Source: Gibbula magus
Lineage: Eukaryota; Mollusca; Gastropoda; Trochida; Trochidae
DNA: 64,000 nucleotides
Direction: 5' to 3'
Assembly: GCA_936450465.1 (NCBI GenBank)
Contig: OW388293.1
Location: 30,695,860-30,759,859 of the forward strand
A model generated the notes under the pieces. It searched no databases and was not told the DNA's origin. It was given only the letters and a program-made list of their open reading frames with translations. The position numbers and the translations under genes are program-made. This document shows, piece after piece, positions 11,844 through 21,960 of this stretch. Numbering within the stretch: position 1 is the stretch's first letter; each line of letters starts with the position of its first letter.

Positions 11844-13789
11844 TTTCAGTCAAATTGTTTTCAAAACATATCAAGAAGATTGGGAATCATTTTAGATAAA
11901 AATATTTATCTTTTCTATTTGATTTTATGATGAATAATCATGTTTACAACAAATTACCATGTTTAAAAAGATAGACATTAATGTTCAGAGTTATATATAT
12001 TTTGTTTATTCAAGTGTCAGAAAGTTGATGCACATGTACATGTAACTGAGATAATTGCCATGCTCCTTGGAAATTTCACAATTGTTCCATTTATGAGAAA
12101 TATTCTTTCAACGTTAGTCGTGTAAAACAATCAAAAGGTCACCTACTGTCAATTACTGTATAATATGATGCTATATAAAGCACCATTATCTTGAAAGTGA
12201 TCATTTAATGTCTTCATATCATTATTCATCACAAAATGAATGCTATTTTCATGAGTTCATGATGAAAGGGTCTGCATGTCTTTGGATTGGATAAAAGTGG
12301 TTATGTCTGCTGCTCAATTTTAAATCTCACATACCACTACTTAAAAGCAAGTTGCCAAATTTCTTCCAAAGTCAATATATTATAATGTTTAGGATCAAAA
12401 CATGGATACATTATGTATTAGTTGTTACTTTCCAAGGACTGATAACTTCAGATGTCAACCGAAACCGGATGTGACAACGAATTTATTTTATCAGGAACTT
12501 TCAGAAAGGCTAACATCAGTTATAACAAACTGTAAAGCACCATAAACCTTCACTCATAGCAACAACAAAATTAATTTTTGTGTTTTTGTCCAGATATGTC
12601 TTCAGTTTTGGGTTGATATGCAGTTCGGATCCTTGATTTCTGGACTGGTTTCCTAAAGTTGCAGTGGACGTTCTCACATAGCTGATAACTGTCCATACTA
12701 AATGTAGTGCCATAAATATCTTCTTCGGTGAATCTCATCTGATTGGATCAATACGGATATAAGCTTGAGTATTGGGTATATGGATTGGGTGGCAGGTGAT
12801 ATTCTAAATGTGAATGGCTGAATTATGAACTTATGAAGCTGTTAGTTTCATAGACTAACACCAATCAAAGGAGAGTAGAGGTATTCCTTGTGAAATATCC
12901 CAGGGGTTCTGTAGTGTATAATATCTGACATTAACCATGGGTAACTGAGAATGGCTGCTTGCTAGTGTGGAATAGGGTAGAACTCGCTTGTTGGCATTTA
13001 ATAAACTACACATATGTGGGGCTGTCAAATTGTGTGCATGGCTGATTATTTTTCCGACCATGAACTCCACTGAGAGAGACCACTATTGATTTAAAGTTAT
13101 TTTTTAAACTGCTTCACACACACAGGATGTCCGAGACTGTAACTTTTGTCGTCTTGATTAAAATATATGTGTTTGGCTCTTTGCTTTGGAAGGATTAAGG
13201 GGGAATTCATGTGTTTCGTCTTAACAATATGAATGACTGCCAATGGTAATGTTCTTTTAATCTGTTTACCTGTACCCTTATTGTGTACTTGAATCAAGTA
13301 TAAGATATGTGTCGGTAAATAATTTACGAATTTTCATGAGCTGATTTCAGGAAAATTATTGCATAACAATGGAGGTAACAGTGTATTTGTTCATGTTTTG
13401 GGGACACTTTTGAGGGTTTTATGCATTTTATTTGAGATGTTTATGTTAAGTTTTGTTGAATATTTTGGTTTATCATATATGATATTGACCACTCATCACT
13501 GAAAAGAGTAAAGAGTTATTTTTTGATAACTTTTGATATAATTTAGATCTATCTTTATTCTTTATTATCTACTTGTTTGAAAAAATTCTGTAGATTTGTT
13601 ACACAAAATAGTTGTTTTAAAATCACTCATTTTGGAGATCATAATAAAGTGAATGTCTGTACAAATTGTTTTGTCGTGATTTAACAGGACCAGGATATTT
13701 TAGGAAATGAAATTAAAGGTGACATTACCGTTTGGACATGAAACTATTGACGCAAATAAAAAATATATAATCGAAGGCAATCTCGCATT

Positions 13790-14132
13790 AAAGATGCATC
13801 CACTGTTTCATGGAATTCTATCTGGCTGTAGTACGTACCTATATACCATATGTGCTGATTTCAAATAATTTAACTCAACTTGCATATTCATCCCCAATCA
13901 ACAAATTATATATCATTATTAATAGTTTCTAATGAAAATCGAGCAACATCGTTTAAACTTTTACATGTACAAAAACCGAAACAACACATCCCGTTTACAA
14001 GCACAGTAGTAATAATACCTATTGAACATCATTAATCAAAATGTGTCTTTTGTAAATAAGATTCCAAAATATTGTTTGACTAATTGACGCGCGTCAATCG
14101 CGGCGCATTGTCCGATCAGAAATCACTATTTT
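13790..14132. mobile_element. MITE family B, copy truncated at its right end
   Basis: Begins AAAGATGCATCCACTG and runs parallel to the next copy through TGCATATTCATCCCCAATC, GTAACATC-like and GACGCGCG-like blocks up to TCCGATCAGAAATCACTA. It stops there and abuts the left terminus of the next copy head to tail. Confidence 0.65.
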
Positions 14133-14630
14133 TAAAGGTGCATCCATTGTGTTTCATAACATTTTATTTGGCTATAATACGTTCCAACACACCATATGTG
14201 ATGTTTACAATACAAACAAATTCACTCAGCTTGCATATTCATCCCCAATCGCCGAACATATCATAATTACTAGTTTCCAATTAAAATCGAGTAACATCAT
14301 TATGCATGTGCAGAAACCGAAAGTGCACGTCCTATTTACATGCACAGTAGTTATATGACCTATTGAACATTCTCAACCCAAATCTGTTAGTTTGTCTGGT
14401 TTAAATAAGATTCCAAAATTACGTTTGACTCATTGGCGCGCGCCACACGCGGTGCATTGTCCGGTTTTCGATCAGAAATCGATACTTTTACCTTCATATC
14501 GTCAATATACTAACTCGATTATCATCAAAATGGTAGTTTTCGGTAACAGTTGGTACTTCTCGATAAAATAAGACCATTTATAACGTTTGGCATATTTGAC
14601 CCCCAACAACACAATGGATGTACCTTTAAC
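14133..14630. mobile_element. MITE family B, full copy
   Basis: Terminal inverted repeats AAAGGTGCATCCATTGTG and CACAATGGATGTACCTTT enclose about 460 bp without coding capacity. A third full copy lies at 58373-58941. ORFs reported inside (around 14149-14358 and 14550-14765) carry no recognisable protein. Confidence 0.8.
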
Positions 14631-14815
14631 TGTATATCGTCACTATATGGAGTCGACTGTCATCACAACATCCATAAGCATATAAGCAAATATTATGTCA
14701 CTGACATTGATAAAACATATAAATACAAAATGTATGTTCTAGGTCTTACAATCACTTCAAGCTGACGTTGGTGATAGGACGCCACGTTTCGGTGATAGTT
14801 GGTACCCAGACTTGT
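14631..14815. mobile_element. MITE family B, right-end fragment
   Basis: GTATATCGTCACTATATGGA and later TCGGTGATAGTTGGTACC parallel the last 150 bases of the full copy just upstream, with an unrelated stretch between them. A decayed tandem fragment. Confidence 0.4.
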
Positions 14816-14994
14816 TTGCCTATTTTACTTAATTTTATGACTTCGGTATAAATGATAGAAATACATGCCATTTAGATTTCGGTATTAGAGTGATTTATAT
14901 TGGCCCGGCAAATATATCATCACGTACAACACTCTTTTCTCGAACGCTTCCACTTGTTTTCATGTTTGTTTATGCCGCAGAAACACGAATATTG

Positions 14995-15646
14995 AATTTC
15001 AAACAACAATATCCCAACAACAATTTCAAACAACAATACCGCTAACGACAGTTTCAAACAATACCTCGGCCCCTAAAGACAATTTCAAACAACAATATAC
15101 CCTATAACGACAATTTCAAACAACAATACCCCTAACGACAATTTCAAACAACAATACCCCTAACGACAATTTCAAACAACAACACCCCTAACGACAATTT
15201 CAAACAACAATATACCCTATAACGACAATTTCAAACAACAATACCCCTAACGACAATTTCAAACAACAATACCCCTAACGACAATTTCAAACAACAATAT
15301 ACCCTATAACGACAATTTCAAACAACAATATACCCTATAACGACAATTTCAAACAACAATACCCCTAACGACAATTTCAAACAACAATATACCCTATAAC
15401 AACAATTTCAAACAACAATATACCCTATAACGACAATTTCAAACAACAATATACCCTATAACGACAATTTCAAACAACAATATCCCTAACGACAATTTCA
15501 AACAACAATATACCCTATAACGACAATTTCAAACAACAATACCCCTAACGACAATTTCAAACAACAATATACCCTATAACGACAATTTCAAACAACAATA
15601 TACCCTATAACGACAATTTCAAACAACAATATACCTAACGACAATT
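14995..15646. repeat. 28/31-bp minisatellite
   Basis: About 22 units share the core AATTTCAAACAACAAT. Each is completed either by ACCCCTAACGAC (28 bp) or by ATACCCTATAACGAC (31 bp), so two unit lengths alternate irregularly. The strand is almost free of G. No coding potential. Confidence 0.9.
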
Positions 15647-16170
15647 ACACGACTTCTTCCCAAGGGCTATGGTTAAATGTTGAAGTTGATCATAAAGGTT
15701 TGTTCATGAACCTCCAAACACACAATTGAATGTCTGTCATGACAAAATTAGGGGAATAAAGGTAATTATGTCTCTTTCAGTGGCTTATGCAGACATATGA
15801 TTACCTGCAGCATCGTGCCTATTAAGAAATGACTTTAGCGTAACGGGTAACCTAGCTCTACCGTACTATTAACAGCTGTTAAATGCCCATTGCAGTTAGT
15901 CAGGGAGGGTGTGGTGAGTGGGGAACGGGTATGGGGCCTGAGGGGTGGAAGGAGTATAACATTTCATGAATTTGTGGTATTGAGGGACTGGTGGTCCCTG
16001 GAGTGACTGACAAGCCTCTAATAGAGACAAAACAATGAGGTCACACTTTAAAATATACCTGTTACTTCTGCCTAAGAGTGGAAATGTCTGTTATAAAACC
16101 TGGACATTAAAGAATAAGATACACATTTCATCGATTCAAAGGAGAACTGTTTTGTTATGATACTGAGGAT

Positions 16171-16974
16171 AGGTTTACCGTATCACAACTGCATGCAGTG
16201 ACTGCTCAATACTCAGATTGTCACATTGGTCTTACCTTATCACACCTGCATGCAGTGACTGCTCAATACTCAGATTGTCTCATTGGTCTTACCTTATCAC
16301 ACCTGCATGCAGTGACTGCTCAATACTCATATTGTCACATTGGTCTTACCTTATCACACCTGCATGCAGTGACTGCTCAATACTCAGATTGTCACATTGG
16401 TCTTACCTTATCACACCTGCATGCAGTGACTGCTCAATACTCAGATTGTCACATTGGTCTTACCTTATCACACCTGCATGCAGTGACTGCTCAATACTCA
16501 GATTGTCACATTGGTCTTACCTTATCACACCTGCATGCAGTGACTGCTCAATACTCAGATTGTCTCATTGGTCTTACCTTATCACAACTGCATGCAGTGA
16601 CTGCTCAATACTCAGATTGTCACATTGGTCTTACCTTATCACACCTGCATGCAGTGACTGCTCAATACTCAGATTGTCACATTGGTCTTACCTTATCACA
16701 CCTGCATGCAGTGACTGCTCAATACTCAGATTGTCTCATTGGTCTTACCTTATCACACCTGCATGCAGTGACTGCTCAATACTCATATTGTCACATTGGT
16801 CTTACCTTATCACACCTGCATGCAGTGACTGCTCAATACTCAGATTGTCACATTGGTCTTACCTTATCACACCTGCATGCAGTGACTGCTCAATACTCAG
16901 ATTGTCACATTGGTCTTACCTTATCACACCTGCATGCAGTGACTGCGCAATACTCAGATTGTCACATTGGTCTT
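16171..16974. repeat. 57-bp minisatellite, 14 copies
   Basis: Each unit opens with the palindrome CTGCATGCAG and continues TGACTGCTCAATACTCAGAT. First and last CTGCATG are at 16189 and 16930, exactly 13 x 57 bases apart. Because 57 is a multiple of three, long ORFs stay open in two frames across the array (16198-17070 and 16218-17021). They are repeat artefacts: no start context, no homology, variants not synonymous-biased. Confidence 0.93.
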
Positions 16975-17204
16975 CGAGCAATTGTCAAATTGAAACCCCT
17001 TTTCAAAGAATCCGAATGTGACCATATGTCATTTCATCTAACCTTTAACCTCTACCAGGTACCCAATTGAACAGCTGGATGGACAGACACGTTTTGATTG
17101 AAGTATTGCGTATATTTGCAGAACGGTAAATAATTGATCCCTAAAGCACTTATTATAATGAAGGTTTTTAACATGATTTGAGAGCAAATTGATGAGAGTA
17201 TGTG

Positions 17205-17355
17205 CACAGGGGCTTGTATTGCTGACAACAAAAACAGTTCCTAGGTTCAATACTTCGATATATTCGATACACCCTATACTAATACATGTAGGTGTATCGT
17301 ATCGAAGTATTGGACCAAGGAACTGTTGTTGTTTCCAGCAATGCCAGCCCCTGTG
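17205..17355. repeat. Foldback element, ~65-bp arms
   Basis: Left arm CACAGGGGCTTGTATTGCTG to CGATACACC, right arm GGTGTATCGTATCGAAGTAT to CCCCTGTG, with a spacer of about 17 bases. A few mismatches only. Typical of a foldback transposon or MITE. Confidence 0.75.
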
Positions 17356-17430
17356 AGTGTGTGGCAGTGAGTGTGAGCCATAGACATCGTTAACTAAAAG
17401 TTCATTTCTACTTCGTCCGTGAAGCTCTAG

Positions 17431-17652
17431 AATTGCATGTTTGATGCCGATTCATTGCATTTATATTATTAACAACATTAATATTCAATTCCGAAAATCT
17501 TGCAAATTGCATGTTTGGTGCCGATTCATTGCATTTATATTATTAACAACATTAATATTCAATTCCGAAAATCTTGCAAATTGCATGTTTGGTGCCGATT
17601 CATTGATTTATATTATCAACAACATTAATATTCAATTCCGAAAATCTTGCAA
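17431..17652. repeat. Three 74-bp tandem copies
   Basis: AATTGCATGTTTGRTGCCGA starts at 17431, 17505 and 17579. The copies are nearly identical, apart from a 1-3 base loss in the third. The ORF at 17441-17662 is only this repeat read through. Confidence 0.9.
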
Positions 17653-18410
17653 AGAAACTTAAAGTGGTCATTGTTGCGAAGAGGCTTTTCTGATCGATTT
17701 CAATTGTAAGTGCAGTGTCACCTGCAAACTCTGCAAGGAGAGATATCCCATCTGTATGTCTGTTTCATTTGGTGGTGATATGTTCCTTGTATAGCAAATT
17801 GTGGTATAGTACTTCAAAGCACTTCCTATGAAATACCTAACTCAACTGACATTAGTACCACCCACAGTTGACATAACACTTGCAAGTTTCACTGTGATGA
17901 TTGTAGAATCACTCTTTTCACCGACTTTTCCTGCATTAATTGTACTCCCACAAAGGTGATAGTAACAATCATCGCTTCTTGTATATTTAATAATAATTAA
18001 AATTTAATAAATGTTAGCTTTAGATACATCGGTATGTAATATATATTTATTGAAAATTGATCATGTGTTTTTGTCATGAGAATGTTTTGACTGAATGTAA
18101 TTTGATGAATTCACCGTTGTAATTTTGGAGTGACATTTACATATAAGCGTTCAGCTTATTTGCCAGTCCATTTCAATGATAAATAAAATATGTTTAAACC
18201 GATCTTAAAAGTTTCGTTAAACCTAAATCACACCTAATCTGAGCTCCAGTGTAAGCTTACTATAGTATAACTCCGTCCTGTGGTCACACATCCATCACCT
18301 TCAACGTTCTGTCAAGAAAACAAAAGATTACTATCTCCCCGCGACAAGCCGTGACAGGGTTTGTATACTACACTTGCATTGTATCACGGGGCTTAGTCCT
18401 CGTCACACAA

Positions 18411-18895
18411 TTTAATTCCTCGTCTCACAGTTTTATTTATTGTCTCACAGTTTTATTCATTGTCTCACAGTTTTATTCATTTTCTCACAGTTTTATTCAT
18501 TGTCTCACAGTTTTATTTATTGTCTCACAGTTTTATCTATTTTTTTCACAGATTTTATGCATTGTCTCAGTTTTATTCATTGTCTCACAGTTTTATTTAT
18601 TGTCTCACAGTTTTATTCATTGTCTCACAGTTTTATCTATTTTTTCACAGATTTTATGCACTGTCTCACAGTTTTATTCATTGTCTCACAGTTTTATTTA
18701 TTGTCTCACAGTTTTATTCATTGTCTCAGTTTTATTCATTGTCTCACAGTTTTATCTATTTTTTTCACAGATTTTATGCATTGTCTCACAGTTTTATTTA
18801 TTGTCTCACAGTTTTATTCATTATCTCACAGTTTTATTCATTGTCTCACAGTTTTATCTATTTTTTTCACAGATTGTATTCATTGTCTCACAGAT
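18411..18895. repeat. 20-bp minisatellite (TTTTATTCATTGTCTCACAG)
   Basis: About 24 units, interrupted four times by a longer variant with TTTTATCTATTTTTTTCACAG followed by ATTTTATGCATTG. The ORFs across it are repeat artefacts. Each unit is a T-rich tract ending in CACAG, so it resembles a splice acceptor on the + strand. Confidence 0.9.
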
Positions 18896-19056
18896 GTTTG
18901 ATCAGTTATAGAGCCAAGTATGTTTGGACAATATGTCAGCAAACAGCTACATTTTCGTTTTACAAGTTTTGATGATATTTTAGTTTTGGTAACATTGTTT
19001 ATATGGTGTGGTGAATCAAGTTCTCCACAATCGAATATATAGAGATTCGTATTCAA

Positions 19057-19157
19057 GTGGGGATGTCATAATGTTTTTACATCTTTTTTTCCGAGGAAAA
19101 GTAATTTTACTGGCACGAGTGTTGTAAAAAAAACATGAATGACATCCCTGAGAGTGG
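19057..19157. repeat. Small foldback element
   Basis: GTGGGGATGTCATAATGTTT pairs with AAACATGAATGACATCCCTG, allowing a few mismatches, around a 45-base spacer. Confidence 0.5.
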
Positions 19158-19440
19158 GTTAATGTCTTTAATTATATATGTTAATTATCTATATCACTGA
19201 AGGCCTTCATTACAAAAAATCATCAATGATCAATGGTGAATTTTATTCGTGTCTACACATATGGAAACATCTCTTACAGTGTTGCTATTGACTATCAAAA
19301 CGCTAATGATGCATGCTATTTTGAAACAACATAATTTAAACTCAGAAAGATCACTGTTGTTTTGTAATAACTCGATTTCCACAGACAAAACTGTTAATAT
19401 TTCGATGTAAAATTTTAATACTGTTACAATCTTCCTCATT

Positions 19441-19560
19441 TGACATCAAACTTTTGTATAAGATGGCAGATGAATTGGCACTTTCACACTGATCACAAAT
19501 ACGTTCGGGGAAATGTGGGATCGAACCGGCATCTGATGGTTTCTGGGCGAGTGAACTAAC
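19441..19560 (-). mobile_element. tRNA-derived SINE remnant
   Basis: Read on the - strand the segment holds a Pol III B-box-like GGTTCGATCCC with, about 50 bases upstream, a degenerate A-box region (GGTTGCAGTGTTAGTTCACT). The cloverleaf is not complete, so this is not an intact tRNA gene. Confidence 0.4.
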
Positions 19561-19670
19561 ACTGCAACCAGATGACATGAGAAGGACATTTCTAAGCAAT
19601 TGAAAAGAGTATTAGATGTTATTTCATCACAACGGTTATAAGTTTGCATAGAAGTTTTATTTTTGTAACT

Positions 19671-20600
19671 TTAAAGGAACTGTAGCACGCTGTTCTTACT
19701 AAAAATACATTGCTCTCACGAAAAGAAACATAAGTGTTACCAATGGCGAAATAAGACCCCTGAAACAATAAAATAATCTTAAAATGCATTGTCTTTAGCG
19801 GCCATTTTAAGGTGTTCACACTAAACATTCGAAATTAGTTCAAGCGTTCAGACTGATTTAGCTATATCTGTTAAAGCCATTGATTATGTTAATTGACATT
19901 TCTAAAAACCAATCGTATTGAAATATATACTCTAAATTTTTCGCAGATTTAGTTTTTCGACCAAAAATAAGCAGAGAATTCGCACTTAAATAATAAAGAT
20001 GTTTTCAAGTCTACATATAGATCATGTGTATTATTTTCAAGCGCAAAACATTGTGGTTTACTCCCACAATGTAAACAAACAAATAAAAGAGACCATTTCT
20101 GATTACTCCACAAAATATAAAAATACAGTTTTTGGCGTTTATTTATTTATTTACCATGCATTTCTTTCAATTATGTAGTTTCTACAGATATTAAAATAAA
20201 TGTATTAAATTTCGGATAGTGATATGAAAATTATGTATCATATGTTTTGTAGTTGTCTCCTGCGATTGATGTCATAAGTATGTTTTCCGAAACATAATGA
20301 TGTATTTAAAACACTAAAATACTCGATGGCTCTTAAACGCTAAGAGTGGATTTTAAATTATGGCATGATGGTATTGTCATCTTGCTGTCTAACCTCTCCA
20401 AATTGCATGAGACCAAGCAAACAGATCGCACCATTATAAATCAATACGGATAACCATTTTCTACTGATACGGCTTGTGTCGGGTAATGATATGTTTTACC
20501 CTCTAAACGTAATATATTGTATAAACTCTAATAGATAAATAAACGACACAATTGAGAATTTTTGTTTATATCGAACACAATTGTGCTGCAGTTACTTAAA
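19671..20600. mobile_element. MITE family A, long diverged copy
   Basis: Ends TTAAAGGAACTGTAGCAC and GTGCTGCAGTTACTTAA, the family A termini with changes. Subterminal blocks match (ATGTTTTACCCTCTAAA near the right end). At about 930 bp it is much longer than the 350-365-bp copies, so either it holds an insertion or the short copies are deletion derivatives. No transposase is visible in it. Confidence 0.55.
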
Positions 20601-20996
20601 ACGGAATTGCACAATTTTTACAATATGTTGTATTTTTTATTTTATGTAAGTTGACGATATTGACATTGACAGTACCAACTTGTACATTTCCACGTGTTCA
20701 ACGTGCAATACGATTAGTTCATGCTTTGTGTGAGCTGCCTAATATAGACACATTTTTCTAACAAGGACACGGTTTCTTTTACCCTATTATGTTAAACAAA
20801 CGAAAACTGAAATTAAAACTAAACTTTTGTCAATTCTGTTTGTGGTTTGATGTAGTGTTGAGCTATGGTTCAAGTCAGATGAACCATCGAGCACGTGAAA
20901 CATGAACATCTCGGCTTTATGATTCACGTGTTCTAACTGGCACACCTCGATCTTAGTCGGTAGGAACCACGCAAGCTCAAGACAGTTACGCTGCTA

Positions 20997-21160
20997 TATT
21001 TTATGAGACAGCATGCCGTCTTGTGAAATATGAAGCTGGCATGCCGTCGGGATACCGTCGAATACGTTTTATAGACGGCATGCCATTGTCATAAGACAAT
21101 AATTTCATGATCATTTTCAGACGGTATACCGTCTCTTTGTAACGAGACGGAAAGCCGTGA
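20997..21160. repeat. Cluster of GACGGCATGCC-type palindromes
   Basis: CATGCCGTC or its complement GACGGCATGCC occurs at least three times in 80 bases, then the perfect 14-base palindrome GACGGTATACCGTC at about 21120. Function unknown. Confidence 0.5.
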
Positions 21161-21169
21161 TGTCCCTGA

Positions 21170-21244
21170 CTGGTAATCGTCGAATTGGTTAGTTAGACCA
21201 CGAACGCGTAGCGCGAGTGGTCTAACTAACCATTTCAACGATTA
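21170..21244. repeat. Hairpin with ~28-bp arms
   Basis: AATCGTCGAATTGGTTAGTT continuing AGACCAC pairs with GTGGTCTAACTAACCATTTC continuing AACGATT. The spacer is GC-rich (AACGCGTAGCGCGA) and itself partly palindromic. Confidence 0.7.
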
Positions 21245-21601
21245 GACAACAAGGCCCGAATTACTTACTTTAATTACTTACTTAGACCATTGCCAAATAA
21301 TAATACGTTTGTAAAGATTTATCTAATCAACTAAATTAATATGTTTTCTCGCGAAATATATTGTTTTGGACAAAGCACACACATGAAGCCCATGCCACAC
21401 ACGAATTTGACATCAAAACAATACCACAGAGCTCGTGAATATCGCGTTATCTGTACAGTCATGTATATTTCCACAATTTGCACGTGGGAGTGAACCTCTG
21501 ACTTGCGCACGTCATTTGAAAACAGGCATTTGAAATGTTCAGACGTGGATATTTGCAGCTCAATTCGACGTACGTGCATGAAGCCTTCAAGGATTGAATC
21601 G

Positions 21602-21960
21602 TTGTTCTGCTTTCCCTAAAAAGGTCGGGGGTGTATATATAGTAACACCAATGATTTCGTCCGTCCGAAGACAATTTTTGTCCGATCGATTACAGAAAAA
21701 CTATTCATTTCATCCTTTTCAAATTTGGTACATGTCTTCTTTACCAATAGGAGAGGTGCAGTGCGAAATGTAAACCGAATTGGTGATTTTTTTAGAATTT
21801 TTTTATTTTTTAACTTAGTCAAATTCTGAGCATTTTTTGTCCGATCGATAACAGAAAAACTATTCATCTCATCCTTTTCAAAATTGGCACATGTCTTCTT
21901 CACCACAAGGAGAGGTGCATTGCAAACTGCACGATTTGGTGAATTTTTGAATTGTTGGCG
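21602..21960. repeat. Dispersed repeat with a ~170-bp internal duplication
   Basis: TTTTTGTCCGATCGATTACA through CATGTCTTCTTTACCA and GGAGAGGTGCAGTGC is repeated as TTTTTGTCCGATCGATAACA through CATGTCTTCTTCACCA and GGAGAGGTGCATTGC. It opens with GGGGGTGTATATATAGT and CCGTCCG, a layout I recognise from dispersed mollusc repeats (family not named). The reverse-strand ORF 21616-21906 is a by-product. Confidence 0.55.

Noticed and set aside
16198..17070. 290-codon and 267-codon ORFs as a repetitive protein gene
   Set aside because: They exist only because the 57-bp repeat is a multiple of three without stops. Two frames are open at once, and there is no promoter, splice or family evidence.
18351..18972. 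ORFs of 186, 153 and 170 codons as a hydrophobic protein
   Set aside because: All three overlap in different frames across the T-rich 20-bp array; low-complexity artefacts.
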